NCBI GenBank assembly: GCA_900552725.1
Contig: USAT01000067.1
Location: forward strand, 1 to 10,495
DNA length: 10,495 nt
Origin: an uncultured Eubacteriales bacterium
Lineage (GTDB): Bacteria; Bacillota; Clostridia; Oscillospirales; Oscillospiraceae
Direction: 5' to 3'
Shown: positions 4,459 to 10,495 of the stretch, piece after piece
Layout: each line of letters opens with the position of its first letter
How positions within the stretch are numbered: position 1 is the first letter of the stretch
Notes under the pieces: generated by a model
Seen by the model: the letters and a program-made list of their open reading frames with translations, nothing else
Told to the model about the DNA's origin: nothing
Databases searched by the model: none
Translations under genes and position numbers: made by a program

Positions 4459-6303
4459 TTATACCAGCACAACACCGTCGCAGGGCGGCAGATCAATGCG
4501 CAGCTCACCGTTTCGCACCCAGAACCGCTGCATGGACACGGCATCCATGGCGAAGCCGTTCTTCCACGGCAGCGTCACCGTCCGGGTAGTGCCGCCGGTG
4601 TTCAGCGCCGTATAGGTGCTCTCGCCGTCCAGCGTGCGGCGATAGACCAGCAATCCGCCGTCGGCGGTCAGATAGGTGATGTCGCCTGATTGCAGGGAGC
4701 GGCGTTCCTTCCGCAGCTTGCCCAGCGTCCGGCACAGGGCCAGCAATCGCCGATCCTCCCGGCCCCAGGGGAAGCCCCGGCGGTTCATGGGATCCTCGAA
4801 GCCCTCCATGCCCGCCTCGTCGCCGTAGTACAGGGTAGGGGAGCCGGGGAAGGTGTACAGCAGCATGGCCGCCAGCGTCAGGCGGCGGACAGCCAACTGC
4901 CGGTTTTCGGGGGACAGGTGATAGGCGGCCCGTGCCTCCTTGCTGTCCGGGATGGCGTCCGCGCCCAGCAGCGTCAGGATACGGGGCGTGTCGTGGGTGC
5001 CCAGAATGTTCAGGCCGCTATAGAAGGCGGCGGGAGGATAGTTCTCCCGCTGCTCCTCCATGGTGTCCCGGAAGGCCGCAGCGCTGCCGCCGCGAATGTA
5101 ATCCAGCGCCGCTGTCCGCAGGGGATAGTTCATCAGACCGTGGGTCTCCCGGCCCAGCAGATACCTGCGGCGGCGGGAGTAGGCGATCTTGTTGCTGCCG
5201 TCCTCCCACACCTCGCCCAGCAGGAAGCTGTCGGGCTTCTCCTGCTCCATGGCGGCGCGGATCTCCTCAATGAAATCGTCAGGCAGCTCGTCGGCCACGT
5301 CCAGCCGCCAGCCGTCGGCGCCGCACCGCAGCCAGTGACGGATAATGCTGTCCTCGCCCCGGATGATAAAGTCCCGATAGGCCGGGGCGTTTTCATTGAC
5401 GGCGGGCAGGGTGTCGATGCCCCACCAGGCGTCGTATTTGTCCGGCCAGTGCTGGAAGCAGAACCAGTCGTACCAGGGGGATTCCTTGCTCTGGTACGCG
5501 CCGGGGGTATCGAAAAAGCCGCAGCGGTTGAAGTAGCGGCTGTCGTCGCCGGTGTGGTTAAAGACGCCGTCCAGTATCACATGGATGCCCCGCTTTTTCG
5601 CCTCGGCGCACAGGGTGCGTAGGTCGTCCTCCGTGCCCAGCATGGGGTCGACCATCCGGTAGTCCGCGGTGTCGTACCGGTGGCAGCTGGCGGCGTAGAA
5701 AATGGGGTTCAGGTAGATGGTGGTGACGGACAGGCTCTGCAGATAGTCCAGCTTTCCGCAGATGCCTCGCAGGCTGCCGCCGAAGAAATCGCTGTTCCAC
5801 CGCCCCGTCAAAGGATCAGCGCCCAGCCGGGGTATGTCGTCCCAGCTGTCATGTACCGTGCGCTGGCCCAGCAGCCCCTTGGGGTCAGGGATAGCATCAC
5901 GACAGAAACGGTCTGGAAAAATCTGGTATGTCACCCCTTGGCCGAACCACTCCGGCGTGGGGCGATTCTCATACACCGTAAGCTGCCAAGGCTGGCGGTC
6001 ATCCCCGCCGCCCAGGCCGTTGCGGCCCAGATAGACGCTGCCGCCGTTGGTGCGGGTGAAGCGGAAGGTGTACCACACCAGCTCCGGCGTGTCCGGCGCG
6101 GTGAACGTGCCGGTAAAGCCCTCCGGACAGGGAGAGAGCGCCGTCTCGCCGCGGATAACGGCAAATTCGCCGTAGGTCACCAGCGCGCAGGCGCAGTACT
6201 CCGGCCCTGGCGTGACGGTGAAGGACACCGCCGTACCGCAGCTGACAGCCCCGAAGGGGGATTTGTATTTCGTGTCACGGGAATCGAAAATGGTCATAGA
6301 CAT
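4459..6303 (-). CDS. Family GH13 alpha-glucan hydrolase (cyclomaltodextrinase/neopullulanase-like)
   Basis: A 614-residue alpha-amylase-family enzyme expected to cut alpha-1,4-glucosidic bonds of maltodextrins by a retaining mechanism. There is no signal peptide, so it is probably cytoplasmic. Residues about 1-115 form a beta-rich N-terminal domain like CBM34; the catalytic barrel begins near WFGQGVTYQIFPDRF (119-133). GH13 conserved regions are present: region I ILDGVFNH (243-250), region II GWRLDVADE with nucleophile D335, region III LLGEVWE with acid/base E364, and region IV GTHDTPR with D438. The fifth block is LPAVN (299-303), where family GH13_20 usually has MPKLN. A short C-terminal beta domain follows (about 530-614). 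The ATG lies 4 nt after the mrdA stop with a weak GAAGTGA ribosome site; ATG 6297 is an alternative start. It is the last gene before the operon terminator. Exact substrate and subfamily (GH13_20 or GH13_39-like) are not resolved. Confidence 0.9.
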   Translation of the reverse strand: MSMTIFDSRDTKYKSPFGAVSCGTAVSFTVTPGPEYCACALVTYGEFAVIRGETALSPCPEGFTGTFTAPDTPELVWYTFRFTRTNGGSVYLGRNGLGGGDDRQPWQLTVYENRPTPEWFGQGVTYQIFPDRFCRDAIPDPKGLLGQRTVHDSWDDIPRLGADPLTGRWNSDFFGGSLRGICGKLDYLQSLSVTTIYLNPIFYAASCHRYDTADYRMVDPMLGTEDDLRTLCAEAKKRGIHVILDGVFNHTGDDSRYFNRCGFFDTPGAYQSKESPWYDWFCFQHWPDKYDAWWGIDTLPAVNENAPAYRDFIIRGEDSIIRHWLRCGADGWRLDVADELPDDFIEEIRAAMEQEKPDSFLLGEVWEDGSNKIAYSRRRRYLLGRETHGLMNYPLRTAALDYIRGGSAAAFRDTMEEQRENYPPAAFYSGLNILGTHDTPRILTLLGADAIPDSKEARAAYHLSPENRQLAVRRLTLAAMLLYTFPGSPTLYYGDEAGMEGFEDPMNRRGFPWGREDRRLLALCRTLGKLRKERRSLQSGDITYLTADGGLLVYRRTLDGESTYTALNTGGTTRTVTLPWKNGFAMDAVSMQRFWVRNGELRIDLPPCDGVVLV

Positions 6304-6307
6304 GTTA

Positions 6308-8311
6308 TCACTTCAGCATGGTATTTTCGCCGATCACATCGCCGCCGTTGACACGGTCGGCAAAGTAGGCGTTGATGATCTCCACTGCGGTGGAGGCCAG
6401 GGCCGCGCCCGCGCCGCCCTTTTCGATGACGATGGCCACGGCGATCTCGGGATCCTCATAGGGGGCGTAGGCCACAAACACGCCGTTAGCGATCTCGGTG
6501 CCCACCTGGGCCGAGCCGGTCTTGGCGCCCGCCGATACCACGCACTTGTCGAAAGCCCCGGCCAGCGAGCCGGTGGTCAGGTCGTGCATACCCTTGGTGA
6601 TGGCGTTGATGGTGCTCTCGGACATCTCCACCTTATTCACCGGCGGCTCGTCATAAACGTACAGCAGCTTGCTGTTGTCATAGATCTTGAAGCTCTTCAG
6701 CAGATGGGCCTGGTAATGCTCGCCGCCGCCCACCAAAGTGGCAATGTAGTTGGCCAACTGGATGGGCGTGAACAGGTTATAGGACTGGCCGATGGCGGCG
6801 GTCAGCGTCTGGCCGTCGGTCCACTCCAGATCGTGGGCCTCTGCATATTCCGGCGAGGCCAGCGCGCCGGTGCTGTCACCGATCTCGATGCCGGTGGAGC
6901 GGCCCAGACCGAACTGCTTGGCGTAGTCGTCGATGGTCTGGATACCGGTCAGGCGGCCTACCTCATAGAAAAAGTAGTTGCACGACACGGTGATGGCGTC
7001 GCTGACGTTGACCCGTCCGTGGGTATAGCCCAGGGGCCACACCCAGCACCAGGGCTGGGGGTATTCATAGAAGGTGTACACGCCCTTGTCCTGAATGACG
7101 GAGGAGGGGGTGATCACGCCCGTCTCCAGCGCAGCGGCGGCCGTCACCATCTTGAAGGTGGAGCCGGGGGCGTAGGTGCCGTTGACGGCCCGGTTGAACA
7201 TAGGCAGCCGCTCATCCTCCAGCAGCAGGTTGTAGTTTTGGGCAAAGGTAGAGGGATCAAAGCTGGGATAGGAGGCCAGGGCCAGCACGGCACCGGAGCC
7301 CACCTCAACCACGGCGGCGGCGCCGCCCCGCTGGTCGCTGTCCTTGTCGATCATGCCCTCGATGGTGGCGGCCAGCGTGTCCTCGGTGGCAACCTGTAAG
7401 TCATGATTCAGCGTCAGCGACACGATATTGCCGGGCTTCGGCTCCTTCATATAGACCTCGCCGGTGATCTTGCCCTTGTCGTCGGTGGTGACCAGCCGGG
7501 TGCCGTTCTCGCCCCGCAGCCAGTCCTCAAAGGCCTTCTCCACGCCGCTCTCGCCCACCAGCGCGTCCATGGAATAGCCCTTGTCCCGGTATTCCGGCCA
7601 ATCCTCCGCGTAAATGCGGGTGATGCGGCCCAGAATGTGGGCGGCATAGGTAGTGTTGTAATCCCGGATAGAGGACTGCCCCGTGGTGACACCGGCAAAA
7701 TTGCCGTCGGTGATCTGGGAGATCAGCTCGGTGGATACGTCCTCGGCAAACACATAGCTCTCCCGGCTGGCCAGCTCATAGCGGATACCGGCAATAAGCC
7801 GGGCCTGAGAGCGGGTATAGCTGTCGCTGATGCCGAACAGCGTCCGCAGGTTTTCCAGCAGCGCCGTAGAGGTGGACTGGATCGACAGCTTGTTTTTCGC
7901 CAGAAACTTGGTAAAGGTCTCGTCATCCCGGGAGGACAGGTACAGATACGGAGAATTCTGGGAGATGGGCAGAGTGTCCACCCAGGCAGTATCCGTCTCC
8001 TGACACAGGGCGATCAGCCGCCAGATGGCGGCGTTCAGCTCCTCGTCACTCTGAAAATTCTTCTTGCTGAAGGTAAGGGTATAGGCCAGGCGGTTGGACA
8101 CCAGCACCTTGCCGTTGGTATCGGTGAGGATACCACGGCTGGCCTCCACCGTCTGCCATGTGGCATTGGAGGCGATGGATCTGGCCCGGTTTTCACTGCC
8201 ATTGAGGATCTGGGCATCATACAGCGCGGCGAGGAACAGCAGCAGCATCAGTCCTAGCGCCGCGATCAGCACATAAAACCGGCCCTGGGCGGGATGGGGA
8301 TTCTTCATCAT
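6308..8311 (-). CDS. mrdA: Penicillin-binding protein 2, elongasome transpeptidase
   Basis: A 667-residue class B penicillin-binding protein that cross-links peptidoglycan during lateral wall growth, normally with RodA and MreC. A short cytoplasmic N-terminus and one membrane anchor (about 12-30) lead into the dimerisation/pedestal domain, which contains the ASRGILTDTNGKVLV block (57-71). The transpeptidase domain has all three active-site motifs: S384-TFK387 (nucleophile S384), S443-C-N445 and K597-TGS. Length is usual for PBP2. AAGGAG lies 10 nt before the first of two tandem ATGs, supporting the start at 8311. It sits 42 nt after mreD, and the mreC-mreD-mrdA order supports PBP2 rather than the sporulation protein SpoVD or the divisome PBP. 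No PASTA domain is present. Confidence 0.95.
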   Translation of the reverse strand: MMKNPHPAQGRFYVLIAALGLMLLLFLAALYDAQILNGSENRARSIASNATWQTVEASRGILTDTNGKVLVSNRLAYTLTFSKKNFQSDEELNAAIWRLIALCQETDTAWVDTLPISQNSPYLYLSSRDDETFTKFLAKNKLSIQSTSTALLENLRTLFGISDSYTRSQARLIAGIRYELASRESYVFAEDVSTELISQITDGNFAGVTTGQSSIRDYNTTYAAHILGRITRIYAEDWPEYRDKGYSMDALVGESGVEKAFEDWLRGENGTRLVTTDDKGKITGEVYMKEPKPGNIVSLTLNHDLQVATEDTLAATIEGMIDKDSDQRGGAAAVVEVGSGAVLALASYPSFDPSTFAQNYNLLLEDERLPMFNRAVNGTYAPGSTFKMVTAAAALETGVITPSSVIQDKGVYTFYEYPQPWCWVWPLGYTHGRVNVSDAITVSCNYFFYEVGRLTGIQTIDDYAKQFGLGRSTGIEIGDSTGALASPEYAEAHDLEWTDGQTLTAAIGQSYNLFTPIQLANYIATLVGGGEHYQAHLLKSFKIYDNSKLLYVYDEPPVNKVEMSESTINAITKGMHDLTTGSLAGAFDKCVVSAGAKTGSAQVGTEIANGVFVAYAPYEDPEIAVAIVIEKGGAGAALASTAVEIINAYFADRVNGGDVIGENTMLK

Positions 8312-8353
8312 AAAATGGGTGCTCCTTTCGACGGAGGATAGGGGAGGACGGCC

Positions 8354-8860
8354 TTACCGGCCGGAGAAGTGCCGGTGGATCCGGGCAAAGGCCAGATGCA
8401 CCAGGATAGCAAAGGGCAGGGAGACCAGCAGCTCCCGGGCCATCAGCCACAGCGCCGCCGTCAGGGGCGTGCCGTAGGAATAGGAAAAGACCATGGTGTT
8501 GATAAGTCCCATCAGTACCAGCGCCGCGGCGGACACCGCCAGCGAGCATACCAGTCCCGGCATGATCAGGTGCCGTGCCGCCACACCGGCCAGCATGGCC
8601 GCCAGCGTCAGCACCACGGCGTAAAAGCAGGGAAACGCGCCGGTAAACAAACCGTCGCACACAAAGCCCAGCACCAGGCCGAAAATGGGGCCTTCCCACT
8701 TGCCCTCAAAGGAGGCGGCCACGGCCGCCAGCATCGGCAGCAGGAAGGGGTGGACACCGCCGATGCGGATATAGGGCAGCACCAGCTGCTGCACCAGCAG
8801 GAACAGCAGCGTCCACAGGCCGTAAAAGGTCCATTTGATGGTCAGCAGTCGTCGTGTCAT
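8354..8860 (-). CDS. mreD: Rod shape-determining membrane protein MreD
   Basis: A 168-residue, strongly hydrophobic protein with about five predicted membrane helices and short charged ends, as expected for MreD. It is an integral membrane partner of MreC in the elongasome that sets rod shape. The FEGKWEGPIFGLVLGFVCDGLF segment (about 51-72) matches the conserved Gly/Asp-rich part of the family (G-x-x-x-G-x-x-x-D). The start ATG lies 5 nt after the mreC stop, and the ribosome site GGTGGAG falls inside the mreC end, so translation is probably coupled. Identification rests on membrane topology plus position between mreC and mrdA. Confidence 0.92.
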   Translation of the reverse strand: MTRRLLTIKWTFYGLWTLLFLLVQQLVLPYIRIGGVHPFLLPMLAAVAASFEGKWEGPIFGLVLGFVCDGLFTGAFPCFYAVVLTLAAMLAGVAARHLIMPGLVCSLAVSAAALVLMGLINTMVFSYSYGTPLTAALWLMARELLVSLPFAILVHLAFARIHRHFSGR

Positions 8861-8865
8861 GGCCG

Positions 8866-9705
8866 TTACTCCACCACGTCGAACTGGGTGATCACGAACA
8901 GCTGGGTCAGTGCGGAAATATCCGCCTTAGGGGTGATCACCGCGTATTGGGTCAACCCGCCCACATCGGTACGCAGCTCCTTCACCGTGCCGATGGACAG
9001 TCCGGCGGGGTAATAGCCGCCCAGGCCGGAGGTCACCACCAGATCGCCTGCGATCAGGTTCTCCGGATCTTCCAGATAGGTCAGGGCCAGACAGCCGTCG
9101 GTCATCAGGTTCAGCTGCCCCTGGGCCACCGCCACCTGCTCGGTACGGAACACCGTGGCGCCGATGGCGCTGGTGGTGTCCAGAATGGTGGTAACGGTAC
9201 ACCAGTTCATGCCCGCGTTGGTCACCACGCCCACCAGGCTGCCGTATTGGTCGATGGCGCAGTCGCCGATGGCCACACCGGCGGAGGTACCCCGGTTCAG
9301 CGTCAGCGTGCTGGCCCAGTTGTCCACGGAGCGCTCCGCCACCCGGGCCGACACGGTTTTCAGATCACTGCGCTGGGCGGTAAGACCCAGCAGCTCCCGC
9401 AGGCGCTGGTTCTCCACGCTGTCCTGCTGGGCCTGACGCAGCTGCCGCTCCAGGTCGGCCACCTGGGCCCGCAGCTCCTCGTTCTCCTGCTGAAGATCGG
9501 CCACGCTGTCAAAGTGGTCGCCGATATCGCCGAACCATCCCGCCACGGCGGAGCCCGCCGCGCGGAAGGGGGAGGCGATCACACCGGCGGCGTTCCGCAG
9601 AAAGGGCGTGCCGGAGCTGACGGCGGAGATGATGCACAGCACCACCACCACGATGGCCACACCGGCCAGCAGCCATATGCCGTTTTTGGAAAAAAATCGT
9701 TTCAT
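8866..9705 (-). CDS. mreC: Rod shape-determining protein MreC
   Basis: A 279-residue bitopic protein of the elongasome that connects cytoskeletal MreB with PBP2 and activates the wall synthase. One membrane segment (about 10-30) follows a short basic N-terminus. A coiled coil rich in Gln/Glu/Leu runs from about 66 to 105 and mediates dimerisation. The two beta-barrel domains of the extracytoplasmic part follow, with the family's GxxSLVGVVTNAG region (154-165) and DLVVTSGLGGYYPAGLSIGTV near the C-terminus. AAGGA 9 nt before the ATG supports the start. It is 21 nt downstream of maf; mreB, which often precedes mreC, is absent here. Confidence 0.95.
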   Translation of the reverse strand: MKRFFSKNGIWLLAGVAIVVVVLCIISAVSSGTPFLRNAAGVIASPFRAAGSAVAGWFGDIGDHFDSVADLQQENEELRAQVADLERQLRQAQQDSVENQRLRELLGLTAQRSDLKTVSARVAERSVDNWASTLTLNRGTSAGVAIGDCAIDQYGSLVGVVTNAGMNWCTVTTILDTTSAIGATVFRTEQVAVAQGQLNLMTDGCLALTYLEDPENLIAGDLVVTSGLGGYYPAGLSIGTVKELRTDVGGLTQYAVITPKADISALTQLFVITQFDVVE

Positions 9706-9726
9706 AAAAGCAGTTCCTTGTATCGG

Positions 9727-10296
9727 TCACAGCAGCGTGACGCCGAATTGGGCCAGCATCCGGCTCAACAGCAGCACGGGAAGGCCCATCACGTTGAAAA
9801 AGTCGCCGTCGATCCGCTCTACCAGCAGTGCGCCCAGCCCCTGCACGCCGTAAGCGCCCGCCTTGTCCATGGGCTCGCCGCTGCGGATATAGTTTTTCAG
9901 CTCTTCGGTGCTGGCCTCCCGGAACCAGACCTGGGTGGACTGGGCGCGGGTCAGCATCTTGCCGCCCTGCCGCACCGTCACCCCAGTGCAGACGGTGTGG
10001 TGCCGTCCCTGCAATGCCGACAGCATCCGCAGAGCGTCCGCCTCATCACGGGGCTTGCCCAGCCGTTTGCCGTCCAGAAACACCATGGTGTCGGCGGTAA
10101 TGACGATGTCGTCCGGTCCCGCCTGTACGGCGCCGGACTTCTGCCGGGAGATATGGCAGACGGTCTCCTCCGGGGTCAGACCCTCCGGACAGACCTCCTC
10201 CACCTGGGGCACCGATACCACGAAGTCCCGGATGCCCATGCGGCCCAGCAATTCCTGCCGCCGGGGAGACCCGGAGGCCAATACGATCCTTGCCAT
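9727..10296 (-). CDS. maf: Maf nucleoside triphosphate pyrophosphatase (dTTP/UTP type)
   Basis: A 189-residue Maf/YhdE/YceF-family enzyme that hydrolyses non-canonical or excess nucleoside triphosphates to monophosphate and pyrophosphate. The N-terminal LASGSPRRQELL (6-17) binds the phosphates, ITADTMV (66-72) carries the catalytic D69, and GEPMDKAGAYGVQG (140-153) is the substrate-recognition block typical of the YhdE (dTTP/UTP) branch. FFNVMGLP near the C-terminus is also conserved. AAGGTGA 6 nt before the ATG overlaps the dut stop codon, so the two genes are tightly linked. Maf genes often sit next to mre genes in Firmicutes, and overexpressed Maf blocks septation in Bacillus. Confidence 0.95.
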   Translation of the reverse strand: MARIVLASGSPRRQELLGRMGIRDFVVSVPQVEEVCPEGLTPEETVCHISRQKSGAVQAGPDDIVITADTMVFLDGKRLGKPRDEADALRMLSALQGRHHTVCTGVTVRQGGKMLTRAQSTQVWFREASTEELKNYIRSGEPMDKAGAYGVQGLGALLVERIDGDFFNVMGLPVLLLSRMLAQFGVTLL

Positions 10297-10302
10297 ATTA
10301 TG

Positions 10303-10495
10303 TCACCTTCCCGTGGAGCCGAAGCCGCCCGCGCCGCGCTCCGTCTCGTCCAGCTCGTCCACGAATTCCAGTGCGGGCTGCACCACCGGAAGCACCATCA
10401 GCTGGGCGATGCGGTCGCCGTCGTGGATGGTGTAGTCGGTGTCGGATTCGTTATAAAGCGCTACCCGCAGCTCACCGCGGTAGTCGCTGTCGATG
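10303..10495 (-). CDS. dut: dUTP diphosphatase, C-terminal part (cut by window edge)
   Basis: Only the last 63 codons are inside the window. They read VIDSDYRGEL at the edge (motif III of trimeric dUTPases, uracil/deoxyribose pocket), then GDRIAQL (motif IV) and, at the C-terminus, ERGAGGFGSTGR, the glycine-rich motif V that closes over the substrate phosphates. The enzyme converts dUTP to dUMP and pyrophosphate, which keeps uracil out of DNA and feeds thymidylate synthesis. The stop is 6 nt before maf, so two nucleotide-pool-cleaning genes lead the visible part of this wall-growth operon. The start codon and motifs I-II lie beyond 10495. Confidence 0.93.
   Translation of the reverse strand, partial: IDSDYRGELRVALYNESDTDYTIHDGDRIAQLMVLPVVQPALEFVDELDETERGAGGFGSTGR

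Noticed and set aside
4386..4689. Plus-strand frames starting MFHVKQ or MFHVKH
   Set aside because: These are parS translated by chance (ATGTTTCACGTGAAAC), then run antisense through the GH13 gene; no coding character.
6212..8257. Two long plus-strand frames opposite mrdA
   Set aside because: Antisense shadows of an intact PBP2 with all active-site motifs.

Overview
The window is a gene-dense stretch (about 96% coding) of a GC-rich bacterial chromosome. All eleven recognised genes lie on the minus strand, so the biological reading direction is from position 10495 down to 1. Clear housekeeping genes, AGGAGG-type ribosome binding sites, an MreC/MreD/PBP2 wall-elongation cluster, a ParABS system with the TGTTTCACGTGAAACA parS site and a clostridial-looking seryl-tRNA synthetase suggest a high-GC member of the Clostridia, probably a gut Oscillospiraceae/Ruminococcaceae-type bacterium. 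The taxonomic call is inference; no rRNA or lineage marker was checked.

Region 1 (10495 to 4459) reads as one operon whose start lies outside the window: dut (3' end only), maf, mreC, mreD, mrdA (PBP2), and a cytoplasmic-looking family GH13 alpha-glucan hydrolase. Gaps between genes are 4 to 42 nt. It ends in an intrinsic terminator 7 nt after the GH13 stop codon. Nucleotide-pool hygiene (dut, maf) is thus transcribed with the lateral wall elongation machinery. mreB and rodA are not in the window.

Region 2 (4458 to 4273) is the only sizeable intergenic stretch (186 bp). It holds the terminator, two perfect parS sites exactly 40 bp apart, and a good sigma-A-type promoter for parA. One parS is the exact centre of the 34-bp perfect palindrome that forms the terminator stem, so the same DNA seems to serve as centromere and as transcription terminator.

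Region 3 (4272 to 74) is a second apparent operon: parA, parB, serS, mscL, rsmG. A third perfect parS begins two bases beyond the parB stop codon, in the parB-serS gap. mscL and rsmG overlap by one base. This order differs from the common Firmicutes arrangement in which rsmG precedes parAB. The SerRS is a divergent type with an unusual motif 3.

Region 4 (1 to 73) is noncoding and holds two adjacent perfect palindromes (a 13-bp-arm stem-loop and a 16-bp GC palindrome) that look like part of a dispersed repeat.

No RNA genes, CRISPR arrays, insertion sequences or phage genes were seen. The window is mostly conserved core chromosome; its notable features are the parS/terminator overlap, the SerRS variant, the GH13 gene in a wall operon, and the terminal repeat.
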